Under the pieces are notes generated by a model, which saw only the letters and a list, made by a program, of their open reading frames with translations, made no database searches and had not been told where the DNA came from. The translations under genes and the position numbers were made by a program. DNA of 64,000 nt from Brachyhypopomus gauderio (taxonomy: Eukaryota > Chordata > Actinopteri > Gymnotiformes > Hypopomidae), in the NCBI RefSeq assembly GCF_052324685.1, contig NW_027506901.1:1094001-1158000 (forward strand), written 5' to 3'. How positions within the stretch are numbered: the first letter of the stretch is position 1; each line of letters opens with the position of its first letter. Shown here piece after piece: positions 10,580 through 21,524 of this stretch.

Positions 10580-11205
10580 CATTACTAAACATTTATTAGG
10601 TCTTGTTCAGGGAATTAAATATACCTGATGTAAAGTGAAAACCAATAATGTTTTAGTAATGCATTACTAACATCTATTAAACATTACTAAACATTTATTA
10701 GGTCTTGTTCAGGGAATTAAATATACCTGATGTAAAGTGAAAACCAATAATGTTTTAGTAATGCATTACTAACATCTATTAAACATTACTAAACATTTAT
10801 TAAGTCTTGTTCAGTGAATTAAATATACCTGATGTAAAGTGAAAACCAATAATGTTTTAGTAATGCATTACTAACATCTATTAATCATTACTAAACATTT
10901 AATTAGGTCTTGTTCAGTGAATTAAATATACCTGATGTAAAGTGAAAACCAATACAATGTTTTAGTAATGCATTACTAACATCTATTAAACATTACTAAA
11001 CATTTATTAAGTCTTGTTCAGTGAATTAAATATACCTGATGTAAAGTGAAAACCAATAATGTTTTAGTAATGCATTACTAACATCTATTAATCATTACAA
11101 AACATTTATTAGGTCTTGTTCAGTGAATTAAATATACTTGATGTAAAGTGAAAACTAATAATGTTTTAGTAATGCATTACTAACATCTAATAATGATTAC
11201 TAATA
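10580..11205 (+). repeat. 102-bp satellite, left arm, about 6 copies
   Basis: The unit contains TTATTAGGTCTTGTTCAG, GATGTAAAGTGAAAACC and TAATGCATTACTAACATC. Copies differ by a few bases and small indels. The array is interrupted by LINE A and resumes at 14157 in the same orientation. The same unit appears in opposite orientation at 15698-15783 and 19756-19945. Confidence 0.9.
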
Positions 11206-11270
11206 ATCATCATTACTAATAATGATCCCATTGTCGCTGGGATGTACTGGGGGCAAAGCCTAAGCTCATC

Positions 11271-11603
11271 TTGGCCTCAACTCCTAATCCTGTTAACAAC
11301 AACAATGATAAGGGCTGGACTCTTGTTCGGGGGAAGGAACGTAGCAGAAACCAGCACAGCAGCGGCAGCAAGCAGCAATCTTCAGAACAGAACATTCTTC
11401 TCGATAACAGATATGAAGCTCTTGCCTCAACTGAAGTAGCAGAAACTGAGCAGTCTCATCACAACATACTGCCTCCCTCTCCAGGACATCAAGGACATCA
11501 AACGCACCCCAATCAGCATCAGAGATCCGACTCCAGTCTGGCTGCTAAGCTTGCAAATAACTGGCCATTCGCGGACCAACCACCAGGCTGCCAACTGTGT
11601 TAG
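11271..11603 (+). pseudogene. LINE A ORF1, N-terminal part
   Basis: A 110-codon frame that is hydrophilic and rich in Gln, Ser and Asn, with a GWTLVRGKERSRNQ segment resembling the linker ahead of the esterase domain in CR1-like ORF1 proteins. It stops just before the minisatellite. The rest of ORF1 continues in another frame beyond the repeat, so the original ORF1 was broken by repeat expansion or frameshift. Confidence 0.55.
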
Positions 11604-11636
11604 CCAGCAGCATGCTAACAAGCATGCTAAGAGGGT

Positions 11637-11975
11637 TAGCCATCGGGATGCTAACCATGTTGGCCATCGGAGTGGTAACCATGTTGGCCATCGGGTGGTA
11701 ACCATGTTGGCCATCGGGGTGGTAACCATGTTGGCCATCGGGGTGGTAACCATGCTGGCCATCGGGGGTGGTAACCATGCTGGCCATCGGGGTGGTAACC
11801 ATGTTGGCCATCGGGGTGGTAACCATGTTGGCCATCGGGATGGTAACCATGCTGGCCATCGAGATGGTAACCATGCTGGCCATCGGGGGTGGTAACCATG
11901 CTGGCCATCGGGGTGGTAACCATGTTGGCCATCGGGGTGGTAACCATGTTGGCCATCGGGATGCTAACCATGTTA
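11637..11975. repeat. 24-bp minisatellite, about 14 copies
   Basis: The unit is GCCATCGGGGTGGTAACCATG plus TTG, with CTG/TTG and GGG/GAT variants. As 24 is a multiple of three, long frames stay open on both strands, which explains the long repetitive frames here. It lies within the ORF1 coding region of LINE A. Confidence 0.93.
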
Positions 11976-12814
11976 GCCGCCGAGGCATTAATGGTGAAAG
12001 AAGACGAGGAACACCGTCACAGCCCAAAACGCTGCTAATTAGGGACTCAGTCATCAGAGATGTATGGAGCAACAGTATTAAGGCCTTTTGCTTTCCTCGT
12101 GTTACTGTCTGTGAAGTGATACCCATGATTCCACACATATTGCATGACCATCCAGCTACGGAAAGACTGATTGTACATGTCGGCTCTAGCGATGTTTACA
12201 AACAACAGTCTGAGATACTGAAACAGGATTTTAACCATCTGCTTGACATTCTGGAGTTTTCCCGGTGTGAAGTGTTCATTTCTGGACCGATACCAACTGC
12301 ACGTCGAGGCAGTGGTCACTTTACCAGACTGCTGGCTCTAAACAGCTGGCTCACTACAGCCTGTGCACATCGGAAGGTAAACTTAATTGACAATTTCAAC
12401 ATTTTTTGGAGGCGTCCTGAGCTTTTTAAACCTGATCAGCTTCACCCTAACAGGGCTGGGACTCAAATGCTTGTGGATAATCTAATGTATGGAATCACTC
12501 ACATGCGGAACCTACTACAGAGCTGGGTAGGCCTTAGTGGCTTAGTCTTAGACTGGTTTAGATCGTACCTAACTGGGTGTGATTACTATGTAGCATTAGG
12601 TACCTCTTCCTCCACACGTCAAAAAATAACTTGTGTCGTCCCCCAAGGATCAATTCTTGGGCCGTTACTATTCAACCTATATATGCTTCCGTTACCACAC
12701 ATCATTAATAAACATGGTATTAGTTATCATCAATATGCAGATGACACTCAACTTTATATTTCGCTAGAACCTAAAGCCCTAAAATCAATTTGCTCACTGT
12801 TTGACTGCATAGAT
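11768..12814 (+). pseudogene. LINE A: esterase ORF1 joined in frame to RT
   Basis: One open frame contains, in order, translated minisatellite units, an SGNH/GDSL-esterase-like domain (LLIRDSVIRDV, then VHVGSSDV, then DQLHPNRAG near 12440) and, from about 12530, reverse transcriptase sequence (LDWFRSYL, VPQGSILGPLLFNLYM, YADDTQLY). The esterase Gly-Asp-Ser block is altered to Arg-Asp-Ser, while the Asp-x-x-His block is kept. ORF1 and ORF2 are normally separate in L2/CR1 elements, so this fusion results from a deletion that removed the endonuclease. The hAT MITE truncates the frame at its 3' end. Confidence 0.75.
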
Positions 12815-12947
12815 CAGGGGTAATCAATTAAATCTTTCCGCGGTCCATTTTTGGCAGATAGCTCAGACCTTAGGTCCGGGTCTGCGGTGGCGAACGAAAG
12901 TTGTTGAGTTGTTGAGCGAGGGGGGGGTGCGAACGAAAGTTGTTGAG

Positions 12948-12979
<32 letters not shown>

Positions 12980-13170
12980 ACGTAACACTCAAATGGGTGG
13001 TGACCGTAACACTCGTCTGAAAATAAATTCTCCGGTTTAAAATATAGTCTCCCGTTAAAATTTTTTTGGCATTTGGGTCCGTATCCAGTTAATCGGGAAT
13101 GTGATTGGGTCCGGACAGGACGGCGTTCGGGTCCGGATCCGGACCGCGGTCCGCCATTTGGTGATACCTG
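12815..13170 (-). mobile_element. Non-autonomous hAT element, 8-bp target duplication
   Basis: Flanked by GCATAGAT on both sides (12807-12814 and 13171-13178). The ends are CAGGGGTAATCAATTAA and, complemented, CAGGTATCACCAAATGGCGG. An 8-bp duplication and CAGGGGT-like tip are typical of hAT. It holds G-runs and no transposase. This is the same family, in opposite orientation, as the three copies inside tRNA-Asp genes at 34839, 46458 and 50743. Confidence 0.92.
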
Positions 13171-13178
13171 GCATAGAT

Positions 13179-13928
13179 GATATACAGACATGGATGTCTG
13201 ACAATTTTCTGCAATTAAATAAACAGAAGACAGAGGTTCTTGTTCTTGGCAGTGATTCACAAAGGAATGATGTCCAGACTTATTTAAATCAAATGAATCT
13301 GAAAGCCAGACAATGTGTTAAGAACCTGGGCGTCACCTTTGATAATGAGCTCAGCTTCAAATCACACATCATGATTACATGCAAGACAGCTTACTTTCAT
13401 CTTCGAAACATCGCTAAGGTCCGAGATATGCTCTCTCCTGCTGACAGTGAAAAACTTGTCCATGCATTTATCACATCAAGGCTAGATTATTGTAACACTG
13501 TTCTATCTGCTCTTCCAAAGAGCTCTATTTCGCACCTACAGCGAGTTCAGAACGCGGCTGCAAGGGTTCTGACCCGCAGGAGAAAGAGAGATCATATTAC
13601 ACCTGCACTCCACTCACTGCACTGGTTACCTGTCAGCTTTAGAATAGATTTTAAGGTTCTAGTCATGGTTTTTAAATGTCTTCATGGTCTTGCCCCTCTT
13701 TACCTAAGTGAAATGATTGTTAGATATGTTCCAGTCAGGTCTCTCAGGTCTTCAAACAGTAATCTACTGGTGATTCCTAAAAGCCGATTAAAGATTGGCG
13801 AGGGTGCTTTTAGCCACTATGGCCCAAAGCTCTGGAATTCTCTTCCTGAAGAGCTCAGAGGCATTTCATCACTGCATAGTTTTAAGAGCAGTCTCAAAAC
13901 ATTCCTGTTTAGATCCGCTTTTAGTTAA
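13179..13928 (+). pseudogene. LINE A reverse transcriptase, C-terminal part
   Basis: Continues the RT after the hAT insertion: DIQTWMSDNFLQLNKQKTEV, LGVTFDNELSFKSH, ITSRLDYCN, LQRVQNAAARVLT, LHWLPVSFRIDFK and the end SLKTFLFRSAFS. This is the standard C-terminal half of an L2/CR1-type RT and is open to the stop at 13928. With the hAT removed, the frame would follow the YADD segment upstream. Confidence 0.85.
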
Positions 13929-14156
13929 GAAACTCTATCTTAATAGTTTTATCTTATTTACTTTACTTTTTATTATCTTAGTTCACTTTTTACTTTTTAT
14001 GTTATTTTAATATTTTTATCTTTAATTTCTTTTAACATTTTCTTTTTGTCTTTTTGTCTTTGTCTTATCTCCTTTTAATGTTTCTTTTATTTATACTGTA
14101 AAGCACTTTGAGTTACATGTATGTATGAAAGGTGCTATACAAATAAAGATTATTAT

Positions 14157-14275
14157 TATTATTACTAAACATTTATTAGGTCTTGTTCAGTGAATTAAAT
14201 ATACCTGATGTAAAGTGAAAACCAATAATGTTTTAGTAATGCATTACTAACATGTATTAAACATTACTAAACCTT
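14157..14275 (+). repeat. 102-bp satellite, resumption after LINE A
   Basis: One further + copy of the satellite unit, directly after the (ATT)n tail of LINE A, showing that the LINE inserted into the array. Confidence 0.85.
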
Positions 14276-14519
14276 TCAAATGCTTTTTATTGAAAGCACT
14301 GGATAGAATTATTAAGGTACACTGTGCTTTATTGCTACAATCTGAAAGCATTACACAATGTTAAACAATAAGCAATCCGTTTACATACAACTACAGAGTA
14401 GAAAAACAAAAACATGTAGACCTACCAAGATTTTTTTTACTATATTTTCAGTCATTTAACAAAACTGTATTATGAATGTCTTTTCAATGCACCTTACTAT
14501 TCCAGAACAGCTTTATTCA

Positions 14520-14998
14520 TGTAACGTTCTGCGTATCGCAGAACAGGGAGACGGACACAAACGCGGAGGAGAGCGAGATTTATTACAGGAAATTCCAGAA
14601 GCAGCATCGATATAACAGGCATGGGTCACAACGGGCAGGCAGTCCAGACATGAAACGCGAACAGACATACTCGGACAGAATAACCAAACACGACGGGGAA
14701 ACACGGAACAGGCAGGAATACTTTGTAGCGGAAACAAATACTCACTACAAACAGGCAGACAAAGCACAAGGCACGGAGTAGACAAAATCACGGATACTGG
14801 ACTGGGGAAATACTAGGACTTTATACATAGAACTGAAACAAGGGACAGGTGATAACAATGACACAGGGGCGTGGTAACAAACAAGGAATCACGAAGACAA
14901 ATGAGCGGGGCGGGATTAACGGGCAAGGAATAACAGAGAACACGAGGAACAGACATTGGAGTGACAGCAGGGAGAGGGGGGCGTAGCCCTACGTGACA
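14520..14998 (-). mobile_element. Solo LTR, 479 bp, 5-bp target duplication
   Basis: On the minus strand it begins TGTCACGTAGGG and ends AACGTTACA, with a TATAAAG box and an AATAAA signal inside. ATTCA flanks both sides (14515-14519 and 14999-15003). There is no internal region, so this is a solo LTR left by recombination. The family is probably Ty3/gypsy-like. The intact flanking duplication suggests moderate age. Confidence 0.88.
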
Positions 14999-15003
14999 AT
15001 TCA

Positions 15004-15697
15004 GCTTTTATTTATTTACTTATTTATCTTTTGTATGAAACGTTAGAGAACTTTAACAAGAAAAGTCACCGTCAGTGCGCATATCGAAAAATGTCAAAAA
15101 TATTTAAAATAAAATATGCCTACCTGAAAATATAAAAACAATTTGCCACACAACAGCAAAAAAATTATAAGTAAAGGTTCAAGTAACGGGGTCTAAAAAG
15201 CAAACAACAAAAAATGTTTATAGGCCTACTTGCCGAGACGACGACACAACCGAAACGACAAACGGCTGAACTGTTTTTTTTTCTCACCTTACGCGTCTTA
15301 AATGGTATGCCATGTTGGTTGTTGTCGTGTGAAATGAAAGACGTTGATGACATAACTTGCACTTTACTTTGTTTTATTCGTCTTTATCTACTTCAAAACA
15401 CTCCCACAAGTTTGTTAGTAGCCGTTATAATCTCGGCAGATGCTGAAGATCCTGTAGCGTGTTCAGCTCCACTCATTTGGATTGTGCAACTGCAGGGTGT
15501 GATTTATTAATGTGTAGTAACGAAGAAGCCTATTGCTAATGCTCACACGTCATTTTAAATATTTATTAACAGAAATTTGGTATGATTTATTTGACAAAAG
15601 GCTATATATAACGAAAACAAAGACATTTAATGTAACAACTAATGCTTTGCAGCATCCTTGGGCACCCCCATGCAGTCAAAATGGTACATTCGACTGC
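15004..15697. other. Core between inverted satellite arms, no gene seen
   Basis: AT-rich sequence. Short frames at 15165-15362 (-) and 15214-15510 (+) overlap and have no domain. It separates + and - copies of the 102-bp satellite. Confidence 0.4.
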
Positions 15698-15783
15698 CAT
15701 TATTGGTTTCACTTTACATCAGGTATTTTCAATTCACTGAACAAGACCTAATAAATGTTTAGTAATGTTTATTCAATGTTAGT
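15698..15783 (-). repeat. 102-bp satellite, right arm, partial copy
   Basis: Reverse-complement unit (TTGGTTTCACTTTACATCAGG, then TTCACTGAACAAGACCTAAT). It is cut by the chromovirus and resumes at 19756. Confidence 0.8.
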
Positions 15784-17292
15784 AACATAGGAGAGGGTGT
15801 GATTACGCTACGTACCTGCCCCGTAGAGTTGCGGGTAGGTCTGTTCCACAGTGAAATGAGAGAGTTCTTCCTCATATCCACGCCCCGAGACCCCGTCATA
15901 CTCGGGTTTCCGTGGCTGTCAATGCACGACCCTGAAATCTCCTGGAAGAAGCGAGAACTCGTACGATGGAAGGATAGTTGTCTTAGTAAGTGCATACACC
16001 TACCACTCCAGTCCTCCTCAGTGGAAAGCCCCGACACTCCTCTCTCTGACGTCATCCCCGAGCAGTATCGCGCATTCGCTGACGTCTTCGACAAGAACAG
16101 TGCCTGTCGTCTGCCTCCTCATCGTCCCTGTGATTGCGCTATCGACCTCCTGCCTGGAGCCCCCTTACCTCGTAAGACGAAACCTTACCCTCTTTCACGT
16201 CCTGAAGATCTGGCGATGGAGTCCTACGTCACTGAGGCTCTACAGAAGGGGTTTATTCGACCATCCACCTCTCCAGTTGCTGCTGGTTTCTTTTTCATAG
16301 AGAAGAAGGATGGGGGATTACGACCTTGTATCGATTATCCGGCCCTAAACGCAGTAACGTCGAAATATGCTTACCCTCTCCCCTTTATCACAGCCTCCCA
16401 AGAGCGCCTGATGGGGGCGAATATATTCACCAAGCTCGACTTACGCAGTGCTTACAACTTGGTCCGTATTCGAGAGGGCAACGAGTGGAAGACAGCCTTT
16501 GTTACTGCCAGAGGGCACTATGAGTATCTGGTCATGCCGTATGGACTAACTAATAGCCCCGCTGTGTTCCAAGCGTTTATGGATGACATTTTCCGTGACC
16601 TGATAGATGATTTCGTATTCGTTTATATAGACTATATCCTGATTTATTCCCCGTCTGTTTCAGAGCATATCCGACACGTCTCTGCAGTATTACAACGCCT
16701 TCGTGAGCATAATCTTTATGTGAAGGCGGAGAAATGTGAATTTCATCGCTCCTCGGTGACGTTTCTAGGATGCACGCTGTCCCCTGGCCAGATCTCCATG
16801 GATGCGCATAAGGTGGAAGCAGTCTTAAACTGGCCGACCCCTCGTTCCATGAAAGAGCTGCAGCGGTTCCTGGGGTTCGCTAACTTCTGTCGCCGTTTCA
16901 TCCGAGGTTTCGGTGAGTTGGCTACCCCTCTCACTAATCTCTTAAAGGGAGGGAGGAATCGGAAATTCACCTGGGCCGATGAAGAGGAACGAGCGTTCTC
17001 ACTCCTTAAGAAGGCGTTCACGTCAGCCCCCATACTGCACCTTCCTGACCCCCAACTCCAGTTCATCGTGGAAGTCGATGCCTCCGAGGTCGGAGTGGGC
17101 GCTGTTCTTTCTCAGAGGCAGGGAAGCCCACCGAAACTGTACCCCTGCGCCTACTTCTCCAAAAAGCTGACCCCTGCGGAAATGAACGTTGGAGACCGGG
17201 AACTCCTGGCCATTAAACTCGCGCTTGAGCAGTGGCGTCATTGGTTGGAGGGAGCAGAACACCCATTCATTGTATATATTCATTGTACATTC

Positions 17293-17768
17293 ACCGTGGG
17301 CAACACGGTGGCTTGGTGGTTAGCACGTTTGCCTCTCAGCACTGGGGTCTTGGGTTCTAGTCCCTATCTGAGTGGAGTTTCCATGTTCTCCCTGTGTTTG
17401 TGTGGGTCTCCTCCGGGATCTCCGGTTTCCTCCCGCAGTCCAAAAACATGGAGGTTAGGTAAATTGGCAGTCAACAAAAAAAATTCTCCCTGAGTGTGTG
17501 TCTGTGTCTCTATGTTCAATAAAAAAAGTAGTGTCTGTGTGCTTGTATGCCCAGTGGTGGATGGTGCTTTGCCACTAGGGTCTGTCCTCTCTCCCCTTCC
17601 TGCACCCCATGCAGTCCCCCAGGGGGCTGTGGCTTCCGGTAGAGAGTACGCTGTGTGCAATTGGCTGCCACTTCTCGCCTGTGTGTGTGTGTGTGATTGT
17701 CTGTGAGCGTACCTGTGTTAAATTGTAAAGCGCCTTGGGAATCTGGAAAGGCGCTATATAAATCGAAC
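17293..17768 (+). mobile_element. tRNA-headed SINE with L2-type tail, inside chromovirus
   Basis: The head has TGGCTTGGTGGTTAGCACG (A-box-like) and GGGTTCTAGTCCC (B-box-like), then the TCCTCCGGG...TTTCCTCCCGCAGTCCAAA body common in teleosts. The tail reads TGTAAAGCGCCTTGGGAATC then GGCGCTATATAAATC, as in L2 3' ends. Similar CATTCAT-TATA sequence flanks both sides, consistent with a target duplication. Confidence 0.8.
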
Positions 17769-19360
17769 ATTCATATACAGATCACAAGAACCTTGAATAC
17801 CTGAAGTCAGCCAGACGCCTAAACCCGCGACAAGCCAGGTGGGCACTGTTTTTCTCCCGATTTCGTTTCACTGTGTCCCCGGGTCAAGAACCATCAAAGC
17901 CGATGCCCTGTCACGGATCCACGAAAAAGACGAAGCAACTCATGAACCTGGACGTATTCTGCCGGAGTCCTGTTTCCTCGCAGCTATTCGCTGGGAAGTA
18001 CAAGAGGACTTAGACGAAGCTTTGCGCACCAAACCCAGTCCTGTGGAATGCCCGGAGGGGAAACAATATGTGTCCGTATCCCTTCGGGGGTGCATCCTAC
18101 AGCTCACACATGATACGGCGGGCACAGGCCACCCAGGTATTACACGCACACGACACCTGATGTCTCAGCGTTACTGGTGGCCGTCCTGGGAGGATGACAT
18201 TCGTGATTATGTGCTGGCGTGCTCCGTTTGTGCTCAGACCTGTACTCCCTGTGCACTTCCAGCAGGAGAACTCCTTCCCTTACCTGTTCCTCACCGGCCA
18301 TGGACGCACCTCGTGATTGACTTTGTGACAGATTTGCCCAAATCGGGAGGTAATACTGTAGTTACGGTAATCATAGATTGATTCTCTAAAATGTGCCGTC
18401 TCATTCTTTGCCCCAAATTACCCACAACCATGGAAACGGCTCTTAACCTCTTCCATTACGTATTCCGTATTTATGGCTTACCTGAAGATATCGTCTCCGA
18501 TAGGGGGACACAGTTTTCGTCTCGAGTCTGGAAGCAATTCTGCAAACTCCTTGGCATTATTGTTAGTCTGACTTCAGGCCACCACCCCCAGTCTAACGGA
18601 GAGGTTGAGCGTTATAATCAGGAGTTAGGGAGGTTTCTCCAACAATATTGCGTCCTTTCAATACTCACGCCCTTTCAATGTGTATACAGTTACCAACCTG
18701 CGTTTTTCCCGTGGGACAAGACACCAGCTAATGTCCCAGCCCTAGACGAATGGTTTAAACACAGTGCCCGTACCTGGGTACTAGCACATGTACATTTGCG
18801 ACGTGCTCTACACACACGCTGACTCAATGCGAACCATCGTCGTCTCCCAGCGTTGATTTACCACCCGGGACAGAGAGTATGGCTGTCGACACAGAACCTT
18901 AACCTGAAGCAACGATGCAAAAAACTTAGTCCACGGTACATCGGTCAATTTAAAGTGCTCAGCAGAGTTAATGCAGTTACCTACAAACTTCTTTTGCCAT
19001 CACATTACCGTATTAACCCTGTCTTCCAAGTCTCTCTCCTGAAGCCGGTTCACTACAGCCCGTTCACCGTGCCCCCTGTGTATGATAAACCTCCGGACCC
19101 TCTGGAGATCGACGGGCGTCCAGCATACATCGTCCGAGAGCTCTTGGAGTCCCGACGCCAGCGAGGTGGTCTGCAATATCTGGTTGATTGGGAAGGATAT
19201 GGCCCTGAGGAAAGGGCCTGGATTTCAGCGAGGGATGTCCTCTGCCCCACTATGGTCGCTGATTTCCACGCAACACATCCTAACTTTCCTGCCCCCTGGT
19301 GCCGCCGTCGCCCCCAGCACGTCGTAGAGCGTCAGGTGCCGCTCCTTTGAGGGGGGGTAC

Positions 19361-19755
19361 TGTAAGGAATGCCACCTGATCTTCCCTAATCAGCCTCGCC
19401 TGCCCCTCATTACCACGCCCCCTTCCGTCTTACTTAAGCACTTCACCAGCACGTCTCAGTCGCGAAGTCTTGTTGACACATGCCACATACCGAGCGTTTC
19501 TCTCTCCTGTTTGATCTCCCGTGTTCTGACCCTTGTTTGCTCCCTAGACCTCGTCTCCTGCTTAGCCCTTCTGTGCCTCCCGGATTCTGCTCTCCCGTTA
19601 CGACCCTGGACCGTCCTGACCACCCCAAGAGAATGTTACCACTGCTAAGCGTTATGCTAGCGATTTATTGGGCATTCTCCGTGTATGTGAATTATGTAAA
19701 TAAAAGCGACCTACTTCCGCACTTGGATTCTTCTTCGCCTGGTCAATTTGTAACA
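19361..19755 (+). repeat. 3' LTR of the chromovirus
   Basis: Begins TGTAAGGAATGCC right after a GAGGGGGGGTAC purine tract and ends TTTGTAACA. AATAAAAGCG near 19699 is a likely poly(A) signal. No matching 5' LTR is present in this copy. Confidence 0.85.
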
Positions 19756-19945
19756 GGTATATTAAATTCACTGAACAAGACCTAATAAATGTTAAGTAAT
19801 GATTAATAGATGTTAGTAATGCATTACTTAAACATCATTGGTTTTCACTTTACATCAGGTATATTTAATTCACTGAACAAGACCTAATAAATGTTTAGTA
19901 ATGATTAATAGATGTTAGTAATGCATTACTAAAACATTACTAAAA
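19756..19945 (-). repeat. 102-bp satellite, right arm, about 2 copies
   Basis: Reverse-complement units (TTCACTGAACAAGACCTAAT, TAATGCATTACT) resuming after the chromovirus LTR. Confidence 0.88.
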
Positions 19946-19989
19946 CAATTTAAGAACAAAGACAACAAGTGCTATCTGCTTAGTTCATG

Positions 19990-20160
19990 GTCATTTAAGT
20001 ACTCAACAAACAGGTGAGTCTTCTTTCTACGTTTGAAGATGGCAAGAGACACTGCAGTCCGAGCAGCTATTGGAAGATCCTTCCACCATCTTGGAGACAG
20101 GACAGAGAATAGTCTTGAATTTTGTCTTCCGTGAGACTTTAAGCATGGAGTCTCATAAAT
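19990..20160 (-). mobile_element. LINE fragment, RT C-terminal end
   Basis: On the minus strand the reading SRLFSVLSPRWWKDLPIAAR then FKRRKKTHLF matches the C-terminal block of L2/Rex1-type reverse transcriptases. Only this short piece is present. Confidence 0.65.
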
Positions 20161-20179
20161 CATAAAGCATACATAAAGC

Positions 20180-20657
20180 ATAATGCATTACTTCATGTTA
20201 GTCAACACCACTTACTCTGTACTTCATATAAACACAGCATTAACTAATGCAACTCTTACATGTTTAATTAACATTTGTTAATTATTGTTAATGTGTTACT
20301 TCATGTGTTGTTCATGTTAACTAATGCATTACTTCATGTTAGTTAGTCAACACCACTTACTCTGCACTTCATATAAACACAGCATTAACTAATGCAACTG
20401 TTACATGTTTACTTAACGTTAGTTAATTATTGTTAATGTGTTACTTCATGTGTTGTTCATGTTAACTAATGCATTAGTTAACGTTAGTTAGTCAACACCA
20501 CTTACTCTGCACTTTATATAAACACAGCATTAATGCACCTGTTACATGTTTACTTAACGTTTGTTAATTATTGTTAATGTGTTACTTCATGTGTTGTTCA
20601 TGTTAACTAATGCATTAGTTAACGTTAGTAAGTAAAGGTTTAATGTAAAGTGTTACC
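20180..20657. repeat. 145-bp tandem repeat, about 3 copies
   Basis: The unit includes CAACACCACTTACTCTG, CATATAAACACAGCATTAA and TTAATTATTGTTAATGTG. It ends in GGTTTAATGTAAAGTGTTACC, which resembles the tip of a fish MITE. It shares TAATGCATTA words with the 102-bp satellite but is a distinct unit. Confidence 0.82.
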
Positions 20658-21524
20658 AAAGTGAGTGATAACTTGGGGGACAGACACGGGGACCGGGACA
20701 GAGACGACACCACTAGACACTGACACAGGAACGGGCACAAGGACACGAACAGGCACACACACAGGAACTGGGACCAACACAAAACCAGGGACAGGACACG
20801 GGAGCAAGGGGAACACGGGTACAGAGGTAGGGTAACAGGGCAGAGCAGAGAGCACATTAAGTCCATGCCCAATAGAGGGCAGCACAGTCTCGGGGGAAAC
20901 ATTCAGGGCCGGCAGACGGACAGCGTGAGCAGGAGCGGCCAGCAGGTGGGCAGCAGGAACAGGAGCGGCCAGCAGACGGGCAGCGGGAACAGGAGCGGCC
21001 GGCAGACGGGCAGCGGGAACAGGAGCCTGCAGACAGGCAGCGGGAACTGGAGCCTGCAGACAGGCAGCGGGAACAGGAGCCGGCGTGGACGACCCCCCAG
21101 GGACAGGAGCCGGTGTGGACGACCCCCTCCAGGTCGCGGGGACAGGAACCGGCGTGGACGACCCCCTCCGGGTTGCGGGGACAAGCCACTGACGTGACGA
21201 GACGTCCTCGGGGGGCAGGACCGCCATACTGACGTCCTCAGGAGGCGGGACCACCGTGCTGACGTCCTCAGGAGGCGGAGTCGGCCACTCTTGCCGCGAG
21301 TGTCCACTACTCCCCCCCAAAAAATTCTTTGGCGTCTCCAGGGGAGAAGTACAGATCCAGGGGTTCATAGACGAAGGGTTTTATGGTAGACTGGGGCGCT
21401 GGTGCTGTCGTCCTGTCACTGCTCGTGGTCACTCAAGTTTGTTGACAGTGCAGTGGACGGATGCCATTGTCTCAGAATGCCCCCAAGCCTATGTTACCTT
21501 CTGGTTCTGCCTTTTTAGCTAGGC
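20640..21524 (-). other. GC-rich, proline-rich repeat with open frame
   Basis: A minus-strand frame (20640-21368) rich in Pro, Val and Ala is built from short repeats: PPPEDVS, then PVPA(A/T) with RLPA/RLLA, then PVPVSVPV. Other frames are also open because of repeat composition, so translation is unproven. The block appears to continue at 22020-22240 (-) beyond an inserted L2 3' end. It resembles low-complexity internal segments of fish retroelements. Identity unknown. Confidence 0.35.

Larger units (their letters stand above)
11226..14158 (+). mobile_element. LINE A: L2/CR1-like, internally deleted
   Basis: It contains an N-terminal ORF1 part (11271-11603), a 24-bp minisatellite, an esterase-like ORF1 domain, the second half of a reverse transcriptase and a 3' UTR ending in AAAGCACTTTGAG, GCTATACAAATAAAG and (ATT)n. 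The endonuclease and the first RT motifs are missing: ORF1 is joined directly to RT at about 12495-12530. It lies in the 102-bp satellite and is itself split by a hAT MITE at 12815-13170. Confidence 0.85.
15787..19755 (+). mobile_element. Ty3/gypsy chromovirus, incomplete and broken
   Basis: Parts in order: the end of the protease region, reverse transcriptase (about 16170-16850), RNase H (interrupted by a SINE at 17293-17768), integrase with zinc-binding and core regions (about 18090-18660), a chromodomain (about 19100-19280), a purine-rich tract, and a 395-bp 3' LTR (19361-19755, TGTAAGG...GTAACA). The 5' LTR and gag are absent from this copy. It has several breaks and is a fossil. It lies within the inverted satellite arm, whose sequence resumes at 19756. 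Confidence 0.88.

Noticed and set aside
11427-12138. Long minus-strand frames (MANMVTTP-type repeats)
   Set aside because: Translation of the 24-bp minisatellite, whose length is a multiple of three.
20865-21197. Gly/Arg-rich + strand frame
   Set aside because: Shadow of the GC-rich repeat; other frames are equally open.
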